This document shows, one piece after another, positions 1 through 7,962 of a stretch of DNA of 64,000 nt; positions within the stretch are counted from its first letter, which is position 1; every line of letters begins with the position of its first letter. The notes under the pieces are model-generated. The model ran no database searches and was not told the DNA's origin. It was given only the letters and a program-made list of their open reading frames with translations. Position numbers and translations under genes: made by a program. Where the stretch lies: NCBI RefSeq assembly GCF_000369405.1, contig NZ_KB849999.1:850054-914053 (forward strand), read 5' to 3'. The stretch comes from Acinetobacter sp. ANC 3929 (lineage in GTDB: Bacteria; Pseudomonadota; Gammaproteobacteria; Pseudomonadales; Moraxellaceae).

Positions 1-216
1 ACGATCTGTCAAAAGGGCATTTAATGTTTCATTTGCACCAGCTTCCCGAAATACAAAAAAGCTATTCGTTGGTAAAATTGCAATCCCTTCACCAGTCGCT
101 TCACTTAATCCTTGATCTGTCAATTCTTGTAATGCAAAAACAGATTGACTCAAACATAAGCCAATGAGACTTACCAACAATTTTTTTTGAAAAGATACCG
201 TATGAAGTGTAGTCAT
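1..216 (-). CDS. FilB-like exported protein, N-terminal part (cut by window edge)
   Basis: Only the first 72 codons lie inside the window, and the gene continues off the left edge. The protein opens with a basic stretch and a hydrophobic segment ending SVFA, a convincing Sec signal peptide. The mature start reads LQELTDQGLSEATGEGIAIL, which resembles the L-S/TD-x-E/L-S-x-x-T-G-x-A opening of the two FilA-like proteins next door. A ribosome site (AGGAAGG) lies 5 nt before the ATG. It is the next gene in the same direction after the intact FilA-like gene, which suits filB of the Acinetobacter fil pilus/surface locus. The FilB name comes from gene order and motif, not from a full-length comparison. 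Confidence 0.6.
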   Translation of the reverse strand, partial: MTTLHTVSFQKKLLVSLIGLCLSQSVFALQELTDQGLSEATGEGIAILPTNSFFVFREAGANETLNALLTDR

Positions 217-406
217 CTTGACCTTCCTGTTAACGATGCTCCGCACCAACTTTATTTTTTTAATCCATTTGAGTGATCAATCTTTACTAACAAAGATGCG
301 CATCCAAGCATCACTCAATTTCAGCTACTGTAGATTATTATGCCTAACAATTACACAAATGCAAAAAAAACAGGGGAAATGTTACATTTTTCCGATAAGC
401 GAAACC

Positions 407-427
407 AAAAGCAGCCAAAGCTGCTTT
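407..427 (-). terminator. Hairpin after the intact FilA-like gene
   Basis: The inverted repeat AAAGCAGC/GCTGCTTT has a short loop and, on the minus strand, runs into TTTTGG. It sits just past the stop codon of the FilA-like gene. The T-run is short, so it may be a leaky terminator or a processing hairpin before the FilB-like gene. Confidence 0.4.
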
Positions 428-435
428 CAATTGTA

Positions 436-1863
436 TTAGCAATATTTCAAACCACCATAACAGTTTGGAACAAAACTTTGAGCACTTAAGACCTGATTTA
501 CTAATGGGAAATCTACATAGGTTTGTGGAGTATTGGCTGGAGCACCATTACCTGGCCCCAAATAAATTTTAGGAACTTGTAATACTGTTCCAAATAAACA
601 CCCAGTAATACTACATCTAGGCATATTATTATAGAGAGCACCATTAATTGTAGTATTTCCCTGATCACCCGCCGGCCCTAACGCTTGGCGTAAACTGGAA
701 TCTGGGATATCTACATTATTGCTTGGACTAATATTACCAATATCAATCCCTCCACCAAATGCTAACCACCATCCCTGCTGTGCAATATTTGCAGCAGCTG
801 CACCCGGCCATTGAATATTCTTGTTTTGAAGAGATAAAGAGAATGCATTTCCATTCACAGGAATTTTATGAATTAACCCTAAACTCTGATTTACGAGAAC
901 ATTTGCTTTCAGATTAGAAATTGTCCCTGAAACCCCTTCTTTCAGAGGTAATCCCAATGCGGTAGCCGTCACACAGCTCGTTTCCTGACCAGTAGGGCAC
1001 TTGAAGGTAATATCGCCAATATTTGCAATACCCGTAAGTTGAACAGCAGTTTGTCGCTTACCATTGACTACAGCTGGATTGGTGGTAAAACTCGCAGAAG
1101 CACTACTCAACTCAATATTATATGTAGATGCAGTATAATTAACTGGTGCCCAACCCCCCACACAGCTACCAAAGATCACTCCCCCAATACACATTTCCAC
1201 TCGCCCCGTCATGTCTCCAATCGCTTGTGTCATATTTCTGGCATTTGTTACTGCTGTACCGCTTGCAGAGTTTAACTCCATATAACCACTCAGGCTATTA
1301 ATACCATTGGGTATGCCAACCTTTCCGCTGGTTTGTGAGTTTTCTGTTCCAAACGTTAACATGCCTATAACACTTTCAGCACTAAGCCTAAGTCCTTCCA
1401 CAGATCGAGTCGAAGCTGAATTAGGATTTTTAATTGCAAATTCGATAAAAGGGTTGTTCATGATTGCATCGGATTGCACCCGCGCTGCACGGTTGGCTGC
1501 AGTGTCTTGAGTATCTGTAGATGCGCCACTTAAACTAAAATTTTCAATATCGATGTCACAGCCACTAGCTCCATTCACACCACCACAACCTAATTGTAAT
1601 CTTCTAATATTCGCATTAATTTCAACTTTAGCTTCAAAACCCAATTTATAGAAACCGATATTGGTATCACCACCAGTTCTTTTGGCTTCCAAATTCAATG
1701 CGTCACTAGGGGCTATATATGACAAACTCATTAATGCCTGCCCAGTTGTAGCAGACATTTCACTATCTGTCATACTTTGTAAAGTTGGAGAAGCGACCGA
1801 TATTGAATTAATGAGGCACCCAGACAGCCCTGAAATAAACATACATAGATATCTACTTTTCAT
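436..1863 (-). CDS. FilA-like exported surface/pilus-system protein (intact paralogue)
   Basis: A 475-residue exported protein. The first ~25 residues form a signal peptide (hydrophobic core, then SVASP). The mature N-terminus carries LQSMTDSEMSATTGQALMSL, the hallmark of Acinetobacter FilA-like (DUF6160-type) proteins. The rest is rich in Gly, Ser, Asn and Thr with little charge, as expected for a beta-rich extracellular protein. It ends in PNCYGGLKYC, with a Cys pair likely to form a disulfide. AAGGA lies 9 nt before the ATG. A second copy of the family lies just upstream but is broken by an insertion sequence, so this is the functional member. A role in a pilus-like surface structure is inferred from the family's locus; its biochemistry is unknown. 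Confidence 0.65.
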   Translation of the reverse strand: MKSRYLCMFISGLSGCLINSISVASPTLQSMTDSEMSATTGQALMSLSYIAPSDALNLEAKRTGGDTNIGFYKLGFEAKVEINANIRRLQLGCGGVNGASGCDIDIENFSLSGASTDTQDTAANRAARVQSDAIMNNPFIEFAIKNPNSASTRSVEGLRLSAESVIGMLTFGTENSQTSGKVGIPNGINSLSGYMELNSASGTAVTNARNMTQAIGDMTGRVEMCIGGVIFGSCVGGWAPVNYTASTYNIELSSASASFTTNPAVVNGKRQTAVQLTGIANIGDITFKCPTGQETSCVTATALGLPLKEGVSGTISNLKANVLVNQSLGLIHKIPVNGNAFSLSLQNKNIQWPGAAAANIAQQGWWLAFGGGIDIGNISPSNNVDIPDSSLRQALGPAGDQGNTTINGALYNNMPRCSITGCLFGTVLQVPKIYLGPGNGAPANTPQTYVDFPLVNQVLSAQSFVPNCYGGLKYC

Positions 1864-2011
1864 TATAAAAATCCTTTTTATATTTTAAAATCAGAGTAAA
1901 TGCTCTTTTATTCTAATATAAACAATTTTTTATGCAAATTAGACATTATCCGACGAAAATGACCTATAAAGATAAATCAGGTTTTTAAATATAAATACTC
2001 ATGTTTAAAAC

Positions 2012-2040
2012 AAAAAAAGCAGCAAATGCTGCTTTTTTTT
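2012..2040 (-). terminator. Rho-independent terminator between the two FilA-like paralogues
   Basis: Seven A, then GCAGC-AAAT-GCTGC, then eight T. It is symmetric, so it could act on either strand. It follows the stop codon of the disrupted paralogue and separates it from the intact gene. Confidence 0.7.
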
Positions 2041-2521
2041 AAGAAATTAGATTAACAGAATTTTAAACCACCATAACAGTTAGGGGCAAAATCTTGATTT
2101 TTTAGTTGTAAATTTTGCAAGCCCATGCTCACTGGCGGGGAACTAGTTAGATTAACATTCCCCACATTAATGGTACTACCCACTAAACAGTTTAATAAGA
2201 GAATACCGCAATTTACAGGGTTATCATAAAGATAGTCACTTACCTGTCCCAATGTTTCAACAATCGTTCCCAAAGCAATATCCACATTTTTTGTTGGTGT
2301 AATATCCCCAATATCAATTGGATTTGAAAACTCTAGCCACCAACCTTGTTGGGCTACAGATTTAGTGCCTGGCCAACGTATATCAGCAGACTGTAATGAC
2401 AGTGACGCGGGTGTTCCGTTCAGATTAGCTTTATGAAAATATCCTAAATCTTCATCAATACTCACATTCACTTTTAAATTATTAACCGTTCCTGCCAAAT
2501 CTCGATTTAGATGATGTGTGC

Positions 2522-2547
2522 TGAAAAAACAGGAGGTTTTAACTTGG
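2522..2547 (+). repeat. Left inverted repeat of the IS3 element
   Basis: Imperfect repeat of the right end (3750-3775), with 19 of 26 positions matching. Conserved blocks are TGAA, CAGGAG, TTT and CTTGG. Confidence 0.65.
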
Positions 2548-2577
2548 TAAACTAAACACACTCATCAGGAGTTTACC

Positions 2578-2877
2578 ATGAGCAAGAAACACAAGACTTA
2601 CACCACAGAATTTAAAGCTGAAGCCATCAAATTAATTGAAGCCAATCAAGGCAATGTCTCGGAAACAGCTAGACAACTTAGCATTTCAATGCAAACTCTT
2701 TCAAATTGGAATACCAAAGCAAAGGCTGGAACTTTAGCAGGTACAAAACAGTATTCACCTGATCTAAACGCTCTACTCGAAGAAAATAAAAAACTCAAAC
2801 AACAGCTCAAAATAGCTGAAATGGAACGTGAATTTTTAAAAAAGGCAGCAGCGTACTTTGCCAAAGAAAGTCAGTAA
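2578..2877 (+). CDS. IS3-family transposase OrfA
   Basis: A 99-residue protein. The N-terminal half is a helix-turn-helix (YTTEFKAEAIKLIEANQGNV, then SETARQLSISMQTLSNW), which binds the IS ends. The C-terminal half is a leucine-zipper-like helix (LLEENKKLKQQLKIAEME) for dimer formation. AGGAG lies 6 nt before the ATG. An A_AAA_AAG slippery heptamer sits near its 3' end, so part of translation should shift into OrfB. OrfA alone usually acts as a regulator or inhibitor of transposition. Confidence 0.93.
   Translation: MSKKHKTYTTEFKAEAIKLIEANQGNVSETARQLSISMQTLSNWNTKAKAGTLAGTKQYSPDLNALLEENKKLKQQLKIAEMEREFLKKAAAYFAKESQ
2838..2844 (+). other. Programmed -1 frameshift site (A AAA AAG)
   Basis: The heptamer A_AAA_AAG lies in the OrfA zero frame (TTA AAA AAG), the classic IS3 -1 slip site. 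From there the -1 frame is open without a stop through the ATG of OrfB at 2889, giving a continuous OrfAB fusion transposase. Confidence 0.85.
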
Positions 2878-2888
2878 GGTACGCCTAT

Positions 2889-3743
2889 ATGAAACAAAAA
2901 AGATATTCTTTTCCAATTACCTTAATGGCTCGATTACTTCATGTTTCAGTTTCATGTTTTTATGATTGGCTCAAGAGAGGCGTGAGCAAAAGAACGATTC
3001 AACGAAATCAACAGACGATATTGGTGAAAATAGCCCATGAGGAGACAAGGCAGAGCTATGGTTATATTCGATTAACCAAATACTTACAAGCTCAGGGTAT
3101 AAAAATGAGTATGTACGCTGTACGTCAGATAAAAGCGCTGAACCACCTGTATTGTAAGCGACACAAGCGTTTTAAAAGGACTACGAATAGTGACCATAAT
3201 CGAGCGATCTATGAAAACCTGCTGGAGCAACAATTCTCAATGACTAGACCAAATCAAGCATGGTCAAGTGATATTACGTACATATGGACTGTTGAAGGAT
3301 GGCTGTATTTAGCAGCGGTAAAAGACCTTTACACGAAGCAAGTGGTTGGCTATAGCTTAAATGAGCGCATGACAACACAGCTTGTTTGTAATGCGCTAAA
3401 TATGGCTATTCACAATCAAAAACCAACCAAAGAACTGATTGTGCATTCAGACAGAGGAAGTCAATATTGCAGCCATGAATATCGAAATATACTTGAGCAA
3501 TATGGTTTTCAAGGTTCAATGAGCAAGCGCGGAGACTGTTACGATAATGCACCGATTGAAAGCTTTTGGGGAATATTGAAAAATGAGTTAGTTCATCATT
3601 ACAACTATCAAACTAGAGAAGAAGCCAAAGCAGATATTATAAAATACATTGAGTTATTTTATAATCATCGAAGAATTCAAAAGGGTTTGGGTTTTAAGAC
3701 ACCAAATCAAATGGCCGAAGACTTTTATAAGTTGGCTGCCTAG
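2889..3743 (+). CDS. IS3-family transposase OrfB (DDE integrase core)
   Basis: A 284-residue protein with the IS3 retroviral-type integrase fold. The N-terminal HTH_21-like part contains SYGYIRLTKYL. The three catalytic acids appear in SSDITYIWT (D), VHSDRGSQY (D) and APIESFWGILKNE (E). The C-terminal YNHRRIQKGLGFKTPNQ block is typical. Length is normal. It lies in the -1 frame relative to OrfA and is probably made mainly as the OrfAB fusion. The stop codon falls about 30 nt inside the right end. Confidence 0.93.
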   Translation: MKQKRYSFPITLMARLLHVSVSCFYDWLKRGVSKRTIQRNQQTILVKIAHEETRQSYGYIRLTKYLQAQGIKMSMYAVRQIKALNHLYCKRHKRFKRTTNSDHNRAIYENLLEQQFSMTRPNQAWSSDITYIWTVEGWLYLAAVKDLYTKQVVGYSLNERMTTQLVCNALNMAIHNQKPTKELIVHSDRGSQYCSHEYRNILEQYGFQGSMSKRGDCYDNAPIESFWGILKNELVHHYNYQTREEAKADIIKYIELFYNHRRIQKGLGFKTPNQMAEDFYKLAA

Positions 3744-3749
3744 AATCTC

Positions 3750-3775
3750 CCAAGGGAAAGTCTCCTGATAATTCA
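3750..3775 (-). repeat. Right inverted repeat of the IS3 element
   Basis: The reverse complement begins TGAATTATCAGGAG and matches the left end at 19 of 26 positions. Confidence 0.65.
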
Positions 3776-4715
3776 GCGTATATCATTGTATAAGTTGTCC
3801 GTACAGCACCACATCCTACAATGGGATATGGACCACTACATGCTTTACCGCTTAAAGCAATACCAGTTGGATTACTCTCCCCATTTTGGGTAATCGAGAT
3901 CGGATTAACCGTTGCAGTACCACTTTGTGCTGCAATCTCCATGTAACCGCTAAAGTGATTAATGCCACTTTTAATACCATTGTTATTAGCATCTTTGCCA
4001 TTTTCAAGACCAAATGTTAACAATCCTTCTGCATTTTCAGAACTCACTCTCAAGCCTGTTACTTCACGTGTTGATGCTGAATTTGAATTTTTAATTGCGA
4101 ACTCGATAAATGGATTCGTTAATTTTGCACTCGAACTTGCTCGTCCCTCTCTCGTATCTGAAATTCCACTCAAACTCAGATAATCAATATCAATATCACA
4201 TTCACCTAAACCATTTATGCCACCACAACCTAATTGTAGTTTTTTAATATTAGTATTAAGTTCTAACTCTGCCTCCATACCCAAGCGATAAAAACCAAGA
4301 TTTTGATCCCCGCCTGAACGCTGACTCTCCAAATTTTTAGCATCATTCGGTGCAATATAAGACAAACTCATTAAAGCCTGCGCCGTAGTAGCTGACATTT
4401 CACGATCAGATAAAAGATGCAATGTTTCAGAAGTTGCATAAGCAGAATTTAAGAAAAAGCTACCTAAGGCCAACATTGCAAAATGAAGGGATTTAAAGCG
4501 TCGCATAACCGACCTCCGTGTTTTTACCACATCCATATTTGTTTATTTTTATAATGTTTTTATATCACCAACGACAAAGATCCCATCTTGCAGACTCGAT
4601 GGTGTTATACAAAAACAAATCATTTTATAAATTATATATTATTTTTACTAAAATACTAGTTTTGTTTTTCTAAACAAAATAGGACAGAAAAATCAACAAT
4701 AAATTCAGTCTAAAT

Positions 4716-4754
4716 AAAAAAGCTCACTATACTTTCATATAATGAGCTTTTTTA
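4716..4754 (-). terminator. Terminator downstream of dcd
   Basis: AAAAAAGCTCA and TGAGCTTTTTT flank a 16-nt loop. It lies just after the dcd stop on the minus strand and can also work in reverse. Confidence 0.65.
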
Positions 4755-4769
4755 TAATCAAAATATTTA

Positions 4770-5339
4770 TCAAGTCTTTGGCAATGTCACACCTGTTTGA
4801 CCTTGGTATTTACCACCACGATCTTTGTATGAAGTTTCACACACTTCATCACTTTCAAAGAACAACATTTGTGCAACACCCTCACCTGCATAAATACGCG
4901 CTGGCAAATTGGTTGTATTTGAGAATTCAAGGGTAACGTGACCTTCCCATTCAGGTTCTAACGGCGTGACGTTAACGATAATTCCACAACGCGCATAAGT
5001 CGATTTACCTAAGCAAACGGTCAAAACATTACGCGGGATACGGAAATATTCAATGGTACGCGCTAAAGCAAATGAGTTTGGTGGAATAATACAAACATCA
5101 GATTCGATATCAATAAAGCTTTTATCATCGAAGTTTTTCGGATCAACAATCGCTGAGTGGACGTTAGTAAATACCTTAAACTCACGTGCACAACGGACAT
5201 CGTAGCCATAGCTCGATACCCCATAAGAAATCAACTTTTCTCCGTTCTCATCGAAACGAACTTGATTCTCTGCATAAGGTTCAATCATGCCGTGTTTTTC
5301 GCTCATTTCACGAATCCAACGATCAGATTTTATTGCCAT
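4770..5339 (-). CDS. dcd: dCTP deaminase
   Basis: Deaminates dCTP to dUTP in the cytosol, feeding dTMP synthesis. The 189-residue length is close to the 193 of E. coli Dcd. Family signatures are clear: [10 protein letters not shown] (KS-x-x-AR substrate-binding region), [18 protein letters not shown] with the catalytic Glu, and the C-terminal [13 protein letters not shown] trailing [10 protein letters not shown] matches the flexible nucleotide-covering tail. It lies on the same strand as the fil genes but is separated from them by a terminator and about 230 nt. The ATG at 5339 gives the normal N-terminus, MAIKSDRWI. Confidence 0.97.
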   Translation of the reverse strand: MAIKSDRWIREMSEKHGMIEPYAENQVRFDENGEKLISYGVSSYGYDVRCAREFKVFTNVHSAIVDPKNFDDKSFIDIESDVCIIPPNSFALARTIEYFRIPRNVLTVCLGKSTYARCGIIVNVTPLEPEWEGHVTLEFSNTTNLPARIYAGEGVAQMLFFESDEVCETSYKDRGGKYQGQTGVTLPKT

Positions 5340-5409
5340 GACTTTTATCCATAGACTAAGTTAATAATTGGCGAGTACTTTAACGTAAAATGGTATCAAT
5401 GAAAACAAT

Positions 5410-5438
5410 AGTGCTGCCCTGTTGTTCAGGATAGCACT
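5410..5438 (-). terminator. Possible terminator after the first LysE-family gene
   Basis: AGTGCT/AGCACT stem with a partly paired interior, followed on the minus strand by ATTGTTTT. A weak to moderate candidate. Confidence 0.4.
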
Positions 5439-5445
5439 GTGAAAG

Positions 5446-6039
5446 TTATAAATTGATGAGAGCTGAATAGCTAATCGGAATGGCAAAAGCCATAAGAACA
5501 ACAGACGCTGTACGTTGTAGTTTAGATTGAGACAACCATTTGACTTTATTGGTTGCTAGCATAGCTCCCACAGAAATCCAAAATAAAGCAATCGGTAGAA
5601 TCATTCCGACAAAGCTGCTCATATGTACCACATAAATCTCTTGGCTTTTCCATGCTGTAACAGGAAAAATCGCTGAGGCAAATAACAGTGCTTTAGGATT
5701 CAATAAAGTTGCACATAGCAACTCTCGTGGTCGAATGGTCGGCTGATTTAAGGCAACTTCTTGGTTCGCTGTGCGCCACAATTTAATTGCCAAGAAAATA
5801 ATATAACCCGCACTCAATAATTTTAGAAAAATAGGTAGAGCAGGTAGAGTGGCAGACACTTTTCCAATCAGCATGCCCCAAGCACTAATGGCAAGGATGT
5901 AGCCCACTGCTTCTGCCGGAATCAATAATAAAGATTTGCGTAATCCAACCTGAATACCAGAAGATGCCAATAAGGTATTGGTTGGACCAGGAGTCAACAA
6001 AATGGTAATGACTAAACCAATAAAAAACCATGAAATCAT
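5446..6039 (-). CDS. LysE/RhtB-family amino-acid exporter
   Basis: A 197-residue inner-membrane protein with about six hydrophobic helices. The N-terminal ILLTPGPTNTLLASSGIQVG block matches the TPGP signature of the LysE/RhtB exporters, which pump out amino acids or related small molecules. The segment LLCATLLNPKALLFA is the family's N-P-K motif in the middle loop. GAGG lies 8 nt before the ATG. The gene stands alone with its own promoter region, which contains an inverted repeat at 6100-6117. The substrate cannot be predicted. A second, more typical member lies near 16 kb. Confidence 0.85.
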   Translation of the reverse strand: MISWFFIGLVITILLTPGPTNTLLASSGIQVGLRKSLLLIPAEAVGYILAISAWGMLIGKVSATLPALPIFLKLLSAGYIIFLAIKLWRTANQEVALNQPTIRPRELLCATLLNPKALLFASAIFPVTAWKSQEIYVVHMSSFVGMILPIALFWISVGAMLATNKVKWLSQSKLQRTASVVLMAFAIPISYSALINL

Positions 6040-6355
6040 TGAATGACCTCACTAGAAGATAGATTTAGATTAATCCAATTGACAAGCTATAGCAAAAAAA
6101 TAACTGTAAACAGTTATGACTAAATACAACCTAAATAAATGTTTTATTTATATTTTATAGTTTTCAAGCACATTCTACTCAAGAGTCACACCATAAAAAT
6201 CGCATGTTTTAAATACAATAAATGTAAAGTACTGACAAAAGTGCTATTTTACGAACGCTTATGTTTGTGTTTGTTTTAAGTTTTCACTAAGTAAATAATG
6301 TTATTTTATATACAATCACAAACTTCTTTGTCCTATCGAGTCTATTTCCGCATTT
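6040..6355. other. Divergent intergenic region
   Basis: A 316-nt AT-rich region between the LysE-family gene (minus) and the DUF2062 gene (plus). It must hold both promoters. The only notable structure is the inverted repeat listed separately. I see no further gene. Confidence 0.6.
6100..6117. promoter_or_regulatory. Inverted repeat, possible operator of the LysE-family gene
   Basis: ATAACTG-TAAA-CAGTTAT is a perfect 7-bp dyad placed 60-80 nt upstream of the LysE-family start. The position suits a transcription factor operator. No matching regulator gene is adjacent. Confidence 0.35.
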
Positions 6356-6913
6356 ATGCCTAAGCAATTCTTTCACAAGTGGCTACCTTCATCAGAGAAA
6401 GTCGCGAGCTTAAAGCTGATGAAAATTTTTGGTGATCGAGCCTTAAATCCTTTGCTTTGGTATGTGAATCGTCGTTCGATTGCGAAAGCCATGTTTATAG
6501 GCACCTTTTGGGGGATTTTACCCGTACCTTTCCATAGTCTATTTATTATTCTGACTGTGTTGTTTTTTGAAGTGAATTTACCGATTGGCTTATGTATGGC
6601 TTGGTTGACCAATCCTTTCACTGTGGTACCGATTCTTTATCTAGGTTTTTGGTTTGGTACTAAAATTTATCACGTCAATATGATCAATAAAGAAATGCTA
6701 CTTGGCGTTCTGCATCAAATTTTAAACTGGATTAAAAACTTTGGGCATGGCCATATTGATTTTAGTTTAGCCAAGATCTTGATCTCGGGTCTCGTGATTG
6801 AAGCTATTTTATTTGCTGTTTTATTTTATCTGACCACGCACCTACTCTGGCGTTGGATTGTCATTAGAAGCTGGAAAAATCGTTATAAACACAGAAAAGA
6901 AGAAACCACCTAA
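6356..6913 (+). CDS. DUF2062 family membrane protein
   Basis: A 185-residue protein. It contains the DUF2062 hallmark GTFWGILPVPFHSL followed by hydrophobic helices and WLTNPFTVVPILYLGFWFG, then a last membrane span near the C-terminus and a basic tail (WKNRYKHRKEE). The function of this family is unknown; it is common as a small integral membrane protein in Proteobacteria. The ATG has no clear ribosome site. It stands alone, converging on the lipoprotein gene. Confidence 0.8.
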   Translation: MPKQFFHKWLPSSEKVASLKLMKIFGDRALNPLLWYVNRRSIAKAMFIGTFWGILPVPFHSLFIILTVLFFEVNLPIGLCMAWLTNPFTVVPILYLGFWFGTKIYHVNMINKEMLLGVLHQILNWIKNFGHGHIDFSLAKILISGLVIEAILFAVLFYLTTHLLWRWIVIRSWKNRYKHRKEETT

Positions 6914-6926
6914 ACGGTTTCTTCTT
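6897..6926. terminator. Bidirectional hairpin between convergent genes
   Basis: The 11-bp stem AAGAAGAAACC/GGTTTCTTCTT overlaps the end of the DUF2062 gene and precedes the stop of the convergent lipoprotein gene. Confidence 0.5.
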
Positions 6927-6937
6927 GATAAAACAGA

Positions 6938-7816
6938 TTATTTTATTTCCGCTTTGACCTTCATATATTGTTCAGCAACATCAAGTGCATAGTCCTGACA
7001 AGCTTCACCTGTTGCAGGGTTATAGGCCCCATTATTGGTAATATTATTTGATAATATGCGAATTCCGAGGAATGGCACTTCAAATTGATGTGCAATTTGA
7101 GCAACCGATGCTGCTTCCATTTCCTCTACCGAGGTGCCGTAAGTCGTATGGAACTGTTTGATGCGATCAAGCTCATTATTCCAAGTATCAGCTGAACCAA
7201 TTGTTCCCTCTACTACTTGTCCTTTGGTGTAGTTCACTTTAGCTTTGTAAGCCGCAACTAAAAGTTCCTTATCCCCCTCAAATTTACGAATTGCAATCGG
7301 TTCTGGATTAGACTCATCATCGGGTAATACATCAAATGCTTCATTCCACTCAAGTGCATTTGAACCACCGCCAATCGGTTTGTTTGGTGTTTTAAATGCA
7401 CCAATATTGGTGGTGTATTTTCCTAAAACGATATCAAATACATGTAAGTCTGGATCATGACCGCCCGATGTGCCCTGATTGATAATCGCAATCGGTTGAT
7501 AATGCTGAATGGCAATGGCTGTCGCTGCAGCTGAATTGCTCATGCCCATACGAGTTTTAGAGATGACCATTGGATAACCTTTATAGGTGCCCTTCCAGAA
7601 TTTCCAGCCGCCGATGGTTTCTACACTGACATTGTCTAATTTTGAGGCCATTCGTTCTGATTCAACAGGCAATGCACCTTGGATCACAATCGGTTGTAAC
7701 TTGGGCTTTGCTTGTACCTGATTATTACTATTTGAAGAACTATCTCCATTACAAGCACTTAAAACTAAAGCCGCACAAACACTGACAATACCCATCAGGC
7801 TTTTAAATTGCATCAT
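6938..7816 (-). CDS. Lipoprotein with purine nucleosidase/phosphorylase (MTAN-like) fold
   Basis: About 292 residues. The start is a basic stretch and hydrophobic core ending LVLSACNG, a lipobox with the lipidated Cys, so the protein is anchored in the envelope. The remainder matches the phosphorylase superfamily seen in 5'-methylthioadenosine/SAH nucleosidases: SKTRMGMSNSAAAT, NQGTSGGHDP (GxxG nucleoside loop) and SVEEMEAASVAQIA with the substrate-binding Met-Glu. Where MTA/SAH nucleosidase has the catalytic Ser-Asp, this protein has LSNN (Asn). The substrate may therefore differ. ATGATG at 7816/7813 was chosen over an upstream TTG because it gives a normal lipoprotein signal. It could scavenge extracytoplasmic nucleosides. 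Confidence 0.75.
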   Translation of the reverse strand: MMQFKSLMGIVSVCAALVLSACNGDSSSNSNNQVQAKPKLQPIVIQGALPVESERMASKLDNVSVETIGGWKFWKGTYKGYPMVISKTRMGMSNSAAATAIAIQHYQPIAIINQGTSGGHDPDLHVFDIVLGKYTTNIGAFKTPNKPIGGGSNALEWNEAFDVLPDDESNPEPIAIRKFEGDKELLVAAYKAKVNYTKGQVVEGTIGSADTWNNELDRIKQFHTTYGTSVEEMEAASVAQIAHQFEVPFLGIRILSNNITNNGAYNPATGEACQDYALDVAEQYMKVKAEIK

Positions 7817-7926
7817 TGATCTATACTCAGAAATCAAAACAAGTGATAAGCAAGCAACATACCATTTTTAATTTTTTTAATTTATTTTTAAAGCGTAAAA
7901 ATAAAAGTTTATTTTAATCAAACAGT

Positions 7927-7955
7927 AAAAACCCAGCAGGATGTGCTGGGTTTTT
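7927..7955 (-). terminator. Rho-independent terminator of mrp/apbC
   Basis: The 12-bp stem AAAAACCCAGCA/TGCTGGGTTTTT with a 5-nt loop is immediately downstream of the stop. Strong in both directions. Confidence 0.85.
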
Positions 7956-7962
7956 ATTCATT

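Larger units (their letters stand above)
2522..3775 (+). mobile_element. IS3-family insertion sequence, about 1254 bp
   Basis: Two overlapping-type transposase frames (OrfA and a DDE OrfB) are flanked by imperfect inverted repeats that begin TGAA and end TTCA, the TG...CA ends usual for IS3. The 26-nt ends match at 19 positions (TGAA..A.CAGGAG..TTT..CTTGG). The length is typical of the family. Both frames are open and the frameshift signal is present, so it looks functional. Only a 2-bp GC is shared outside the ends, not the expected 3-5 bp target duplication, which fits a deletion of neighbouring fil sequence during or after insertion. The exact ends are my inference from the repeats. Confidence 0.8.
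2052..4506 (-). pseudogene. FilA-like paralogue disrupted by an IS3-family element
   Basis: The 5' part (4506 down to about 3776) encodes a signal peptide, the LHLLSDREMSATTAQALMSL motif and about 240 residues parallel to the intact neighbour. The 3' part (2521 to 2052) resumes at DLAGTVNNLKVNV and ends in PNCYGGLKFC. The insertion sequence lies between them. Against the intact paralogue about 50 codons are missing at the junction (the segment equivalent to ELSSAS... up to the GVSGT region), and the two halves are out of frame once the element is removed. Precise excision would therefore not restore the gene. The start at 4506 has a strong GGAGGT site 6 nt upstream. A truncated N-terminal product could still be made and secreted. 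Confidence 0.8.

Noticed and set aside
218..439. A 73-codon plus-strand open frame in the gap between FilB-like and FilA-like genes.
   Set aside because: Starts from a non-ATG codon inside the leader of the FilB-like gene, has no ribosome site and no domain.
2577..3743. IS1236-like identity (a known Acinetobacter IS3 element) was considered.
   Set aside because: The family fits, but the exact name cannot be assigned without comparison. The length estimated from the repeats (about 1254 bp) is not decisive.
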